NCBI GenBank assembly: GCA_907163375.1
Contig: CAJQUW010006985.1
Location: 930,001-994,000 of the forward strand
DNA length: 64,000 nucleotides
Source of the DNA: Prostheceraeus crozeri
Lineage: Eukaryota > Platyhelminthes > Polycladida > Euryleptidae
Direction: 5' to 3'
The notes beneath the pieces were generated by a model, which saw only the letters and a list, made by a program, of their open reading frames with translations, did no database searches and was not told the origin of the DNA. Below, piece after piece: positions 1 to 15,000 of the stretch (within the stretch, counting starts at the first letter, position 1; each line of letters starts with the position of its first letter). The translations under genes and the position numbers were made by a program.

Positions 1-3000
1 ATTTTTCGACATGAAGGAGGCCTCGGATGGGAAAACGGAGAGCAGATTCGGAGTCTACGTGAAATTTTGGGTTAGGAGGAATGTTTTCAACGACATCGGA
101 GAGAAAAAAGTTTGAAGACGTCCCCCCTCTGGACGAGACTTCCAACTTTGGTTCTAGAGATCGTAGAAAGTCGTGTGATAGCTCATTTGAAAGCTAAGAG
201 TGAGAAAAAAGCAGTGGAAAGCTCAGTTTGGTTCTATTTTCCTGTGAGGCAAGGGGTGGAATCTCTGAAAACGGCAGAGTTGGAAAAAGACGGGTTTTGG
301 TGGTTTTGGGATGAGAAAGTCCATTTTTCGACATGAAGGAGGCCTCGGATGGGAAAACGGAGAGCAGATTCGGAGTCTACGTGAAATTTTGGGTTAGGAA
401 GGAGGTTTCCAACGACATCGGAGAGAAAAAAGTTTGAAGACGTCCCCCCTCTGGACGAGACTTCCAACTTCGGTTCTAGAGATCGTAGAAAGTCGTGTGA
501 TAGCTCATTTGAAAGCTAAGAGTGAGAAAAAAGCAGTGGAAAGCTCAGTTTGGTTCTATTTTCCTGTGAGGCAAGGGGTGGAATCTCTGAAAACGGCAGA
601 GTTGGAAAAAGACGGGTTTTGGTGGTTTTGGGATGAGAAAGTCCATTTTTCGACATGAAGGAGGCCTCGGATGGGAAAACGGAGAGCAGATTCGGAGTCT
701 ACGTGAAATTTTGGGTTAGGAGGAATGTTTTCAACGACATCGGAGAGAAAAAAGTTTGAAGACGTCCCCCCTCTGGACGAGACTTCCAACTTTGGTTCTA
801 GAGATCGTAGAAAGTCGTGTGATAGCTCATTTGAAAGCTAAGAGTGAGAAAAAAGCAGTGGAAAGCTCAGTTTGGTTCTATTTTCCTGTGAGGCAAGGGG
901 TGGAATCTCTGAAAACGGCAGAGTTGGAAAAAGACGGGTTTTGGTGGTTTTGGGATGAGAAAGTCCATTTTTCGACATGAAGGAGGCCTCGGATGGGAAA
1001 ACGGAGAGCAGATTCGGAGTCTACGTGAAATTTTGGGTTAGGAGGAATGTTTTCAACGACATCGGAGAGAAAAAAGTTTGAAGACGTCCCCCCTCTGGAC
1101 GAGACTTCCAACTTTGGTTCTAGAGATCGTAGAAAGTCGTGTGATAGCTCATTTGAAAGCTAAGAGTGAGAAAAAAGCCGTGGAAAGCTCAGTTTGGTTC
1201 TATTTTCCTGTGAGGCAAGGGGTGGAATCTCTGAAAACGGCAGAGTTGGAAAAAGACGGGTTTTGGTGGTTTTGGGATGAGAAAGTCCATTTTTCGACAT
1301 GAAGGAGGCCTCGGATGGGAAAACGGAGTCCAGATTCGGAGTCTACGTGAAATTTTGGGTTAGGAAGAATGTTTCCAACGACATCGGAGAGAAAAAAGTT
1401 TGAAGACGTCCCCCCTCTGGACGAGACTTCCAACTTTGGTTCTAGAGATCGTAGAAAGTCGTGTGATAGCTCATTTGAAAGCTAAGAGTGAGAAAAAAGC
1501 CGTGGAAAGCTCAGTTTGGTTCTATTTTCCTGTGAGGCAAGGGGTGGAATCTCTGAAAACGGCAGAGTTGGAAAAAGACGGGTTTTGGTGGTTTTGGGAT
1601 GAGAAAGTCCATTTTTCGACATGAAGGAGGCCTCGGATGGGAAAACGGAGAGCAGATTCGGAGTCTACGTGAAATTTTGGGTTAGGAGGAATGTTTTCAA
1701 CGACATCGGAGAGAAAAAAGTTTGAAGACGTCCCCCCTCTGGACGAGACTTCCAACTTTGGTTCTAGAGATCGTAGAAAGTCGTGTGATAGCTCATTTGA
1801 AAGCTAAGAGTGAGAAAAAAGCCGTGGAAAGCTCAGTTTGGTTCTATTTTCCTGTGAGGCAAGGGGTGGAATCTCTGAAAACGGCAGAGTTGGAAAAAGG
1901 CGGGTTTTGGTGGTTTTGGGATGAGAAAGTCCATTTTTCGACATGAAGGAGGCCTCGGATGGGAAAACGGAGTCCAGATTCGGAGTCTACGTGAAATTTT
2001 GGGTTAGGAAGAATGTTTCCAGCTACATCGGAGAGAAAAAAGTTTGAAGACGTCCCCCCTCTGGACGAGACTTCCAACTTTGGTTCTAGAGATCGTAGAA
2101 AGTCGTGTGATAGCTCATTTGAAAGCTAAGAGTGAGAAAAAAGCCGTGGAAAGCTCAGTTTGGTTCTATTTTCCTGTGAGGCAAGGGGTGGAATCTCTGA
2201 AAACGGCAGAGTTGGAAAAAGGCGGGTTTTGGTGGTTTTGGGATGAGAAAGTCCATTTTTCGACATGAAGGAGGCCTCGGATGGGAAAACGGAGAGCAGA
2301 TTCGGAGTCTACGTGAAATTTTGGGTTAGGAAGGAGGTTTCCAACGACATCGGAGAGAAAAAAGTTTGAAGACGTCCCCCCTCTGGACGAGACTTCCAAC
2401 TTTGGTTCTAGAGATCGTAGAAAGTCGTGTGATAGCTCATTTGAAAGCTAAGAGTGAGAAAAAAGCCGTGGAAAGCTCAGTTTGGTTCTATTTTCCTGTG
2501 AGGCAAGGGGTGGAATCTCTGAAAACGGCAGAGTTGGAAAAAGGCGGGTTTTGGTGGTTTTGGGATGAGAAAGTCCATTTTTCGACATGAAGGAGGCCTC
2601 GGATGGGAAAACGGAGAGCAGATTCGGAGTCTACGTGAAATTTTGGGTTAGGAGGAATGTTTACAACGACATCGGAGAGAAAAAAGTTTGAAGACGTCCC
2701 CCCTCTGGACGAGACTTCCAACTTTGGTTCTAGAGATCGTAGAAAGTCGTGTGATAGCTCATTTGAAAGCTAAGAGTGAGAAAAAAGCAGTGGAAAGCTC
2801 AGTTTGGTTCTATTTTCCTGTGAGGCAAGGGGTGGAATCTCTGAAAACGGCAGAGTTGGAAAAAGACGGGTTTTGGTGGTTTTGGGATGAGAAAGTCCAT
2901 TTTTCGACATGAAGGAGGCCTCGGATGGGAAAACGGAGAGCAGATTCGGAGTCTACGTGAAATTTTGGGTTAGGAAGGAGGTTTCCAACGACATCGGAGA

Positions 3001-6000
3001 GAAAAAAGTTTGAAGACGTCCCCCCTCTGGACGAGACTTCCAACTTTGGTTCTAGAGATCGTAGAAAGTCGTGTGATAGCTCATTTGAAAGCTAAGAGTG
3101 AGAAAAAAGCAGTGGAAAGCTCAGTTTGGTTCTATTTTCCTGTGAGGCAAGGGGTGGAATCTCTGAAAACGGCAGAGTTGGAAAAAGACGGGTTTTGGTG
3201 GTTTCGGGATGAGAAGGTCCATTTTTCGACATGAAGGAGGCCTCGGATGGGAAAACGGAGAGCAGATTCGGAGTCTACGTGAAATTTTGGGTTAGGAGGA
3301 ATGTTTTCAACGACATCGGAGAGAAAAAAGTTTGAAGACGTCCCCCCTCTGGACGAGACTTCCAACTTTGGTTCTAGAGATCGTAGAAAGTCGTGTGATA
3401 GCTCATTTGAAAGCTAAGAGTGAGAAAAAAGCCGTGGAAAGCTCAGTTTGGTTCTATTTTCCTGTGAGGCAAGGGGTGGAATCTCTGAAAACGGCAGAGT
3501 TGGAAAAAGACGGGTTTTGGTGGTTTTGGGATGAGAAAGTCCATTTTTCGACATGAAGGAGGCCTCGGATGGGAAAACGTAGGGCAGATTCGGAGTCTAC
3601 GTGAAATTTTGGGTTAGGAAGGATGTTTCCAGCGACATCGGAGAGAAAAAAGTTTGAAGACGTCCCCCCTCTGGACGAGACTTCCAACTTTGGTTCTAGA
3701 GATCGTAGAAAGTCGTGTGATAGCTCATTTGAAAGCTAAGAGTGAGAAAAAAGCAGTGGAAAGCTCAGTTTGGTTCTATTTTCCTGTGAGGCAAGGGGTG
3801 GAATCTCTGAAAACGGCAGAGTTGGAAAAAGACGGGTTTTGGTGGTTTTGGGATGAGAAAGTCCATTTTTCGACATGAAGGAGGCCTCGGATGGGAAAAC
3901 GGAGAGCAGATTCGGAGTCTACGTGAAATTTTGGGTTAGGAAGGAGGTTTCCAACGACATCGGAGAGAAAAAAGTTTGAAGACGTCCCCCCTCTGGACGA
4001 GACTTCCAACTTTGGTTCTAGAGATCGTAGAAAGTCGTGTGATAGCTCATTTGAAAGCTAAGAGTGAGAAAAAAGCCGTGGAAAGCTCAGTTTGGTTCTA
4101 TTTTCCTGTGAGGCAAGGGGTGGAATCTCTGAAAACGGCAGAGTTGGAAAAAGACGGGTTTTGGTGGTTTTGGGATGAGAAAGTCCATTTTTCGACATGA
4201 AGGAGGCCTCGGATGGGAAAACGGAGAGCAGATTCGGAGTCTACGTGAAATTTTGGGTTAGGAAGGAGGTTTCCAACGACATCGGAGAGAAAAAAGTTTG
4301 AAGACGTCCCCCCTCTGGACGAGACTTCCAACTTTGGTTCTAGAGATCGTAGAAAGTCGTGTGATAGCTCATTTGAAAGCTAAGAGTGAGAAAAAAGCAG
4401 TGGAAAGCTCAGTTTGGTTCTATTTTCCTGTGAGGCAAGGGGTGGAATCTCTGAAAACGGCAGAGTTGGAAAAAGACGGGTTTTGGTGGTTTTGGGATGA
4501 GAAAGTCCATTTTTCGACATGAAGGAGGCCTCGGATGGGAAAACGGAGAGCAGATTCGGAGTCTACGTGAAATTTTGGGTTAGGAGGAATGTTTTCAACG
4601 ACATCGGAGAGAAAAAAGTTTGAAGACGTCCCCCCTCTGGACGAGACTTCCAACTTTGGTTCTAGAGATCGTAGAAAGTCGTGTGATAGCTCATTTGAAA
4701 GCTAAGAGTGAGAAAAAAGCAGTGGAAAGCTCAGTTTGGTTCTATTTTCCTGTGAGGCAAGGGGTGGAATCTCTGAAAACGGCAGAGTTGGAAAAAGACG
4801 GGTTTTGGTGGTTTTGGGATGAGAAAGTCCATTTTTCGACATGAAGGAGGCCTCGGATGGGAAAACGGAGAGCAGATTCGGAGTCTACGTGAAATTTTGG
4901 GTTAGGAAGGATGTTTCCAGCGACATCGGAGAGAAAAAAGTTTGAAGACGTCCCCCCTCTGGACGAGACTTCCAACTTTGGTTCTAGAGATCGTAGAAAG
5001 TCGTGTGATAGCTCATTTGAAAGCTAAGAGTGAGAAAAAAGCAGTGGAAAGCTCAGTTTGGTTCTATTTTCCTGTGAGGCAAGGGGTGGAATCGCTGAAA
5101 ACGGCAGAGTTGGAAAAAGGCGGGTTTTGGTGGTTTCGGGATGAGAAAGTCCATTTTTCGACATGAAGGAGGCCTCGGATGGGAAAACGGAGAGCAGATT
5201 CGGAGTCTACGTGAAATTTTGGGTTAGGAGGAATGTTTTCAACGACATCGGAGAGAAAAAAGTTTGAAGACGTCCCCCCTCTGGACGAGACTTCCAACTT
5301 TGGTTCTAGAGATCGTAGAAAGTCGTGTGATAGCTCATTTGAAAGCTAAGAGTGAGAAAAAAGCAGTGGAAAGCTCAGTTTGGTTCTATTTTCCTGTGAG
5401 GCAAGGGGTGGAATCTCTGAAAACGGCAGAGTTGGAAAAAGACGGGTTTTGGTGGTTTTGGGATGAGAAAGTCCATTTTTCGACATGAAGGAGGCCTCGG
5501 ATGGGAAAACGGAGAGCAGATTCGGAGTCTACGTGAAATTTTGGGTTAGGAAGGAATGTTTCCAACGACATCGGAGAGAAAAAAGTTTGAAGACGTCCCC
5601 CCTCTGGACGAGACTTCCAACTTTGGTTCTAGAGATCGTAGAAAGTCGTGTGATAGCTCATTTGAAAGCTAAGAGTGAGAAAAAAGCAGTGGAAAGCTCA
5701 GTTTGGTTCTATTTTCCTGTGAGGCAAGGGGTGGAATCTCTGAAAACGGCAGAGTTGGAAAAAGACGGGTTTTGGTGGTTTTGGGATGAGAAAGTCCATT
5801 TTTCGACATGAAGGAGGCCTCGGATGGGAAAACGGAGAGCAGATTCGGAGTCTACGTGAAATTTTGGGTTAGGAAGGAGGTTTCCAACGACATCGGAGAG
5901 AAAAAAGTTTGAAGACGTCCCCCTCTGGACGAGACTTCCAACTTTGGTTCTAGAGATCGTAGAAAGTCGTGTGATAGCTCATTTGAAAGCTAAGAGTGAG

Positions 6001-9000
6001 AAAAAAGCAGTGGAAAGCTCAGTTTGGTTCTATTTTCCTGTGAGGCAAGGGGTGGAATCTCTGAAAACGGCAGAGTTGGAAAAAGACGGGTTTTGGTGGT
6101 TTTGGGATGAGAAAGTCCATTTTTCGACATGAAGGAGGCCTCGGATGGGAAAACGGAGAGCAGATTCGGAGTCTACGTGAAATTTTGGGTTAGGAGGAAT
6201 GTTTTCAACGACATCGGAGAGAAAAAAGTTTGAAGACGTCCCCCCTCTGGACGAGACTTCCAACTTTGGTTCTAGAGATCGTAGAAAGTCGTGTGATAGC
6301 TCATTTGAAAGCTAAGAGTGAGAAAAAAGCAGTGGAAAGCTCAGTTTGGTTCTATTTTCCTGTGAGGCAAGGGGTGGAATCTCTGAAAACGGCAGAGTTG
6401 GAAAAAGGCGGGTTTTGGTGGTTTTGGGATGAGAAAGTCCATTTTTCGACATGAAGGAGGCCTCGGATGGGAAAACGGAGAGCAGATTCGGAGTCTACGT
6501 GAAATTTTGGGTTAGGAAGAATGTTTCCAACGACATCGGAGAGAAAAAAGTTTGAAGACGTCCCCCCTCTGGACGAGACTTCCAACTTTGGTTCTAGAGA
6601 TCGTAGAAAGTCGTGTGATAGCTCATTTGAAAGCTAAGAGTGAGAAAAAAGCAGTGGAAAGCTCAGTTTGGTTCTATTTTCCTGTGAGGCAAGGGGTGGA
6701 ATCTCTGAAAACGGCAGAGTTGGAAAAAGGCGGGTTTTGGTGGTTTTGGGATGAGAAAGTCCATTTTTCGACATGAAGGAGGCCTCGGATGGGAAAACGG
6801 AGAGCAGATTCGGAGTCTACGTGAAATTTTGGGTTAGGAGGAATGTTTTCAACGACATCGGAGAGAAAAAAGTTTGAAGACGTCCCCCCTCTGGACGAGA
6901 CTTCCAACTTTGGTTCTAGAGATCGTAGAAAGTCGTGTGATAGCTCATTTGAAAGCTAAGAGTGAGAAAAAAGCAGTGGAAAGCTCAGTTTGGTTCTATT
7001 TTCCTGCGAGGCAAGGGGTGGAATCTCTGAAAACGGCAGAGTTGGAAAAAGACGGGTTTTGGTGGTTTTGGGATGAGAAAGTCCATTTTTCGACATGAAG
7101 GAGGCCTCGGATGGGAAAACGGAGTCCAGATTCGGAGTCTACGTGAAATTTTGGGTTAGGAAGGATGTTTCCAGCGACATCGGAGAGAAAAAAGTTTGAA
7201 GACGTCCCCCCTCTGGACGAGACTTCCAACTTTGGTTCTAGAGATCGTAGAAAGTCGTGTGATAGCTCATTTGAAAGCTAAGAGTGAGAAAAAAGCAGTG
7301 GAAAGCTCAGTTTGGTTCTATTTTCCTGTGAGGCAAGGGGTGGAATCTCTGAAAACGGCAGAGTTGGAAAAAGACGGGTTTTGGTGGTTTTGGGATGAGA
7401 AAGTCCATTTTTCGACATGAAGGAGGCCTCGGATGGGAAAACGGAGAGCAGATTCGGAGTCTACGTGAAATTTTGGGTTAGGAGGGATGTTTACAACGAC
7501 ATCGGAGAGAAAAAAGTTTGAAGACGTCCCCCCTCTGGACGAGACTTCCAACTTTGGTTCTAGAGATCGTAGAAAGTCGTGTGATAGCTCATTTGAAAGC
7601 TAAGAGTGAGAAAAAAGCAGTGGAAAGCTCAGTTTGGTTCTATTTTCCTGTGAGGCAAGGGGTGGAATCTCTGAAAACGGCAGAGTTGGAAAAAGACGGG
7701 TTTTGGTGGTTTTGGGATGAGAAAGTCCATTTTTCGACATGAAGGAGGCCTCGGATGGGAAAACGGAGAGCAGATTCGGAGTCTACGTGAAATTTTGGGT
7801 TAGGAAGAATGTTTCCAACGACATCGGAGAGAAAAAAGTTTGAAGACGTCCCCCTCTGGACGAGACTTCCAACTTTGGTTCTAGAGATCGTAGAAAGTCG
7901 TGTGATAGCTCATTTGAAAGCTAAGAGTGAGAAAAAAGCAGTGGAAAGCTCAGTTTGGTTCTATTTTCCTGTGAGGCAAGGGGTGGAATCTCTGAAAACG
8001 GCAGAGTTGGAAAAAGACGGGTTTTGGTGGTTTTGGGATGAGAAAGTCCATTTTTCGACATGAAGGAGGCCTCGGATGGGAAAACGGAGAGCAGATTCGG
8101 AGTCTACGTGAAATTTTGGGTTAGGAAGGATGTTTCCAGCGACATCGGAGAGAAAAAAGTTTGAAGACGTCCCCCCTCTGGACGAGACTTCCAACTTTGG
8201 TTCTAGAGATCGTAGAAAGTCGTGTGATAGCTCATTCGAAAGCTAAGAGTGAGAAAAAAGCAGTGGAAAGCTCAGTTTGGTTCTATTTTCCTGTGAGGCA
8301 AGGGGTGGAATCTCTGAAAACGGCAGAGTTGGAAAAAGACGGGTTTTGGTGGTTTTGGGATGAGAAAGTCCATTTTTCGACATGAAGGAGGCCTCGGATG
8401 GGAAAACGGAGAGCAGATTCGGAGTCTACGTGAAATTTTGGGTTAGGAGGAATGTTTTCAACGACATCGGAGAGAAAAAAGTTTGAAGACGTCCCCCTCT
8501 GGACGAGACTTCCAACTTTGGTTCTAGAGATCGTAGAAAGTCGTGTGATAGCTCATTTGAAAGCTAAGAGTGAGAAAAAAGCCGTGGAAAGCTCAGTTTG
8601 GTTCTATTTTCCTGTGAGGCAAGGGGTGGAATCTCTGAAAACGGCAGAGTTGGAAAAAGACGGGTTTTGGTGGTTTTGGGATGAGAAAGTCCATTTTTCG
8701 ACATGAAGGAGGCCTCGGATGGGAAAACGGAGAGCAGATTCGGAGTCTACGTGAAATTTTGGGTTAGGAAGGAATGTTTCCAACGACATCGGAGAGAAAA
8801 AAGTTTGAAGACGTCCCCCTCTGGACGAGACTTCCAACTTTGGTTCTAGAGATCGTAGAAAGTCGTGTGATAGCTCATTTGAAAGCTAAGAGTGAGAAAA
8901 AAGCAGTGGAAAGCTCAGTTTGGTTCTATTTTCCTGTGAGGCAAGGGGTGGAATCTCTGAAAACGGCAGAGTTGGAAAAAGACGGGTTTTGGTGGTTTTG

Positions 9001-12000
9001 GGATGAGAAAGTCCATTTTTCGACATGAAGGAGGCCTCGGATGGGAAAACGGAGAGCAGATTCGGAGTCTACGTGAAATTTTGGGTTAGGAGGAATGTTT
9101 TCAACGACATCGGAGAGAAAAAAGTTTGAAGACGTCCCCCTCTGGACGAGACTTCCAACTTTGGTTCTAGAGATCGTAGAAAGTCGTGTGATAGCTCATT
9201 TGAAAGCTAAGAGTGAGAAAAAAGCAGTGGAAAGCTCAGTTTGGTTCTATTTTCCTGCGAGGCAAGGGGTGGAATCTCTGAAAACGGCAGAGTTGGAAAA
9301 AGACGGGTTTTGGTGGTTTTGGGATGAGAAAGTCCATTTTTCGACATGAAGGAGGCCTCGGATGGGAAAACGGAGAGCAGATTCGGAGTCTACGTGAAAT
9401 TTTGGGTTAGGAAGGATGTTTCCAGCGACATCGGAGAGAAAAAAGTTTGAAGACGTCCCCCTCTGGACGAGACTTCCAACTTCGGTTCTAGAGATCGTAG
9501 AAAGTCGTGTGATAGCTCATTCGAAAGCTAAGAGTGAGAAAAAAGCCGTGGAAAGCTCAGTTTGGTTCTATTTTCCTGTGAGGCAAGGGGTGGAATCTCT
9601 GAAAACGGCAGAGTTGGAAAAAGACGGGTTTTGGTGGTTTTGGGATGAGAAAGTCCATTTTTCGACATGAAGGAGGCCTCGGATGGGAAAACGGAGAGCA
9701 GATTCGGAGTCTACGTGAAATTTTGGGTTAGGAGGAATGTTTTCAACGACATCGGAGAGAAAAAAGTTTGAAGACGTCCCCCTCTGGACGAGACTTCCAA
9801 CTTTGGTTCTAGAGATCGTAGAAAGTCGTGTGATAGCTCATTTGAAAGCTAAGAGTGAGAAAAAAGCAGTGGAAAGCTCAGTTTGGTTCTATTTTCCTGT
9901 GAGGCAAGGGGTGGAATCTCTGAAAACGGCAGAGTTGGAAAAAGGCGGGTTTTGGTGGTTTTGGGATGAGAAAGTCCATTTTTCGACATGAAGGAGGCCT
10001 CGGATGGGAAAACGGAGAGCAGATTCGGAGTCTACGTGAAATTTTGGGTTAGGAAGGAGGTTTCCAACGACATCGGAGAGAAAAAAGTTTGAAGACGTCC
10101 CCCCTCTGGACGAGACTTCCAACTTTGGTTCTAGAGATCGTAGAAAGTCGTGTGATAGCTCATTTGAAAGCTAAGAGTGAGAAAAAAGCAGTGGAAAGCT
10201 CAGTTTGGTTCTATTTTCCTGTGAGGCAAGGGGTGGAATCTCTGAAAACGGCAGAGTTGGAAAAAGGCGGGTTTTGGTGGTTTTGGGATGAGAAAGTCCA
10301 TTTTTCGACATGAAGGAGGCCTCGGATGGGAAAACGGAGTCCAGATTCGGAGTCTACGTGAAATTTTGGGTTAGGAAGGATGTTTCCAGCGACATCGGAG
10401 AGAAAAAAGTTTGAAGACGTCCCCCCTCTGGACGAGACTTCCAACTTTGGTTCTAGAGATCGTAGAAAGTCGTGTGATAGCTCATTTGAAAGCTAAGAGT
10501 GAGAAAAAAGCAGTGGAAAGCTCAGTTTGGTTCTATTTTCCTGTGAGGCAAGGGGTGGAATCTCTGAAAACGGCAGAGTTGGAAAAAGACGGGTTTTGGT
10601 GGTTTTGGGATGAGAAAGTCCATTTTTCGACATGAAGGAGGCCTCGGATGGGAAAACGGAGAGCAGATTCGGAGTCTACGTGAAATTTTGGGTTAGGAAG
10701 GAGGTTTCCAACGACATCGGAGAGAAAAAAGTTTGAAGACGTCCCCCTCTGGACGAGACTTCCAACTTTGGTTCTAGAGATCGTAGAAAGTCGTGTGATA
10801 GCTCATTTGAAAGCTAAGAGTGAGAAAAAAGCCGTGGAAAGCTCAGTTTGGTTCTATTTTCCTGTGAGGCAAGGGGTGGAATCTCTGAAAACGGCAGAGT
10901 TGGAAAAAGACGGGTTTTGGTGGTTTTGGGATGAGAAAGTCCATTTTTCGACATGAAGGAGGCCTCGGATGGGAAAACGGAGAGCAGATTCGGAGTCTAC
11001 GTGAAATTTTGGGTTAGGAAGAATGTTTCCAACGACATCGGAGAGAAAAAAGTTTGAAGACGTCCCCCTCTGGACGAGACTTCCAACTTTGGTTCTAGAG
11101 ATCGTAGAAAGTCGTGTGATAGCTCATTTGAAAGCTAAGAGTGAGAAAAAAGCCGTGGAAAGCTCAGTTTGGTTCTATTTTCCTGTGAGGCAAGGGGTGG
11201 AATCTCTGAAAACGGCAGAGTTGGAAAAAGACGGGTTTTGGTGGTTTTGGGATGAGAAAGTCCATTTTTCGACATGAAGGAGGCCTCGGATGGGAAAACG
11301 GAGAGCAGATTCGGAGTCTACGTGAAATTTTGGGTTAGGAGGAATGTTTTCAACGACATCGGAGAGAAAAAAGTTTGAAGACGTCCCCCCTCTGGACGAG
11401 ACTTCCAACTTTGGTTCTAGAGATCGTAGAAAGTCGTGTGATAGCTCATTTGAAAGCTAAGAGTGAGAAAAAAGCAGTGGAAAGCTCAGTTTGGTTCTAT
11501 TTTCCTGCGAGGCAAGGGGTGGAATCTCTGAAAACGGCAGAGTTGGAAAAAGACGGGTTTTGGTGGTTTTGGGATGAGAAGGTCCATTTTTCGACATGAA
11601 GGAGGCCTCGGATGGGAAAACGGAGAGCAGATTCGGAGTCTACGTGAAATTTTGGGTTAGGAAGGAGGTTTCCAACGACATCGGAGAGAAAAAAGTTTGA
11701 AGACGTCCCCCCTCTGGACGAGACTTCCAACTTTGGTTCTAGAGATCGTAGAAAGTCGTGTGATAGCTCATTCGAAAGCTAAGAGTGAGAAAAAAGCCGT
11801 GGAAAGCTCAGTTTGGTTCTATTTTCCTGTGAGGCAAGGGGTGGAATCTCTGAAAACGGCAGAGTTGGAAAAAGACGGGTTTTGGTGGTTTTGGGATGAG
11901 AAAGTCCATTTTTCGACATGAAGGAGGCCTCGGATGGGAAAACGGAGTCCAGATTCGGAGTCTACGTGAAATTTTGGGTTAGGAAGGAATGTTTCCAACG

Positions 12001-15000
12001 ACATCGGAGAGAAAAAAGTTTGAAGACGTCCCCCCTCTGGACGAGACTTCCAACTTTGGTTCTAGAGATCGTAGAAAGTCGTGTGATAGCTCATTTGAAA
12101 GCTAAGAGTGAGAAAAAAGCAGTGGAAAGCTCAGTTTGGTTCTATTTTCCTGTGAGGCAAGGGGTGGAATCTCTGAAAACGGCAGAGTTGGAAAAAGACG
12201 GGTTTTGGTGGTTTTGGGATGAGAAAGTCCATTTTTCGACATGAAGGAGGCCTCGGATGGGAAAACGGAGAGCAGATTCGGAGTCTACGTGAAATTTTGG
12301 GTTAGGAAGGAGGTTTCCAACGACATCGGAGAGAAAAAAGTTTGAAGACGTCCCCCTCTGGACGAGACTTCCAACTTCGGTTCTAGAGATCGTAGAAAGT
12401 CGTGTGATAGCTCATTTGAAAGCTAAGAGTGAGAAAAAAGCAGTGGAAAGCTCAGTTTGGTTCTATTTTCCTGTGAGGCAAGGGGTGGAATCTCTGAAAA
12501 CGGCAGAGTTGGAAAAAGACGGGTTTTGGTGGTTTTGGGATGAGAAAGTCCATTTTTCGACATGAAGGAGGCCTCGGATGGGAAAACGGAGTCCAGATTC
12601 GGAGTCTACGTGAAATTTTGGGTTAGGAAGGAGGTTTCCAACGACATCGGAGAGAAAAAAGTTTGAAGACGTCCCCCTCTGGACGAGACTTCCAACTTTG
12701 GTTCTAGAGATCGTAGAAAGTCGTGTGATAGCTCATTCGAAAGCTAAGAGTGAGAAAAAAGCAGTGGAAAGCTCAGTTTGGTTCTATTTTCCTGTGAGGC
12801 AAGGGGTGGAATCTCTGAAAACGGCAGAGTTGGAAAAAGACGGGTTTTGGTGGTTTTGGGATGAGAAAGTCCATTTTTCGACATGAAGGAGGCCTCGGAT
12901 GGGAAAACGGAGAGCAGATTCGGAGTCTACGTGAAATTTTGGGTTAGGAGGAATGTTTTCAACGACATCGGAGAGAAAAAAGTTTGAAGACGTCCCCCTC
13001 TGGACGAGACTTCCAACTTTGGTTCTAGAGATCGTAGAAAGTCGTGTGATAGCTCATTTGAAAGCTAAGAGTGAGAAAAAAGCCGTGGAAAGCTCAGTTT
13101 GGTTCTATTTTCCTGTGAGGCAAGGGGTGGAATCTCTGAAAACGGCAGAGTTGGAAAAAGGCGGGTTTTGGTGGTTTTGGGATGAGAAAGTCCATTTTTC
13201 GACATGAAGGAGGCCTCGGATGGGAAAACGGAGAGCAGATTCGGAGTCTACGTGAAATTTTGGGTTAGGAAGGAGGTTTCCAACGACATCGGAGAGAAAA
13301 AAGTTTGAAGACGTCCCCCCTCTGGACGAGACTTCCAACTTTGGTTCTAGAGATCGTAGAAAGTCGTGTGATAGCTCATTTGAAAGCTAAGAGTGAGAAA
13401 AAAGCCGTGGAAAGCTCAGTTTGGTTCTATTTTCCTGTGAGGCAAGGGGTGGAATCTCTGAAAACGGCAGAGTTGGAAAAAGACGGGTTTTGGTGGTTTT
13501 GGGATGAGAAAGTCCATTTTTCGACATGAAGGAGGCCTCGGATGGGAAAACGGAGAGCAGATTCGGAGTCTACGTGAAATTTTGGGTTAGGAGGAATGTT
13601 TTCAACGACATCGGAGAGAAAAAAGTTTGAAGACGTCCCCCTCTGGACGAGACTTCCAACTTTGGTTCTAGAGATCGTAGAAAGTCGTGTGATAGCTCAT
13701 TTGAAAGCTAAGAGTGAGAAAAAAGCAGTGGAAAGCTCAGTTTGGTTCTATTTTCCTGTGAGGCAAGGGGTGGAATCTCTGAAAACGGCAGAGTTGGAAA
13801 AAGACGGGTTTTGGTGGTTTTGGGATGAGAAAGTCCATTTTTTAGACATGAAGGAGGCCTCGGATGGGAAAACGGAGTCCAGATTCGGAGTCTACGTGAA
13901 ATTTTGGGTTAGGAAGGAGGTTTCCAACGACATCGGAGAGAAAAAAGTTTGAAGACGTCCCCCTCTGGACGAGACTTCCAACTTTGGTTCTAGAGATCGT
14001 AGAAAGTCGTGTGATAGCTCATTTGAAAGCTAAGAGTGAGAAAAAAGCCGTGGAAAGCTCAGTTTGGTTCTATTTTCCTGTGAGGCAAGGGGTGGAATCT
14101 CTGAAAACGGCAGAGTTGGAAAAAGGCGGGTTTTGGTGGTTTTGGGATGAGAAAGTCCATTTTTCGACATGAAGGAGGCCTCGGATGGGAAAACGGAGAG
14201 CAGATTCGGAGTCTACGTGAAATTTTGGGTTAGGAAGGAGGTTTCCAACGACATCGGAGAGAAAAAAGTTTGAAGACGTCCCCCTCTGGACGAGACTTCC
14301 AACTTTGGTTCTAGAGATCGTAGAAAGTCGTGTGATAGCTCATTTGAAAGCTAAGAGTGAGAAAAAAGCAGTGGAAAGCTCAGTTTGGTTCTATTTTCCT
14401 GTGAGGCAAGGGGTGGAATCTCTGAAAACGGCAGAGTTGGAAAAAGACGGGTTTTGGTGGTTTTGGGATGAGAAAGTCCATTTTTCGACATGAAGGAGGC
14501 CTCGGATGGGAAAACGGAGAGCAGATTCGGAGTCTACGTGAAATTTTGGGTTAGGAGGAATGTTTTCAACGACATCGGAGAGAAAAAAGTTTGAAGACGT
14601 CCCCCCTCTGGACGAGACTTCCAACTTTGGTTCTAGAGATCGTAGAAAGTCGTGTGATAGCTCATTTGAAAGCTAAGAGTGAGAAAAAAGCCGTGGAAAG
14701 CTCAGTTTGGTTCTATTTTCCTGTGAGGCAAGGGGTGGAATCTCTGAAAACGGCAGAGTTGGAAAAAGGCGGGTTTTGGTGGTTTTGGGATGAGAAAGTC
14801 CATTTTTCGACATGAAGGAGGCCTCGGATGGGAAAACGGAGTCCAGATTCGGAGTCTACGTGAAATTTTGGGTTAGGAGGAATGTTTTCAACGACATCGG
14901 AGAGAAAAAAGTTTGAAGACGTCCCCCCTCTGGACGAGACTTCCAACTTTGGTTCTAGAGATCGTAGAAAGTCGTGTGATAGCTCATTTGAAAGCTAAGA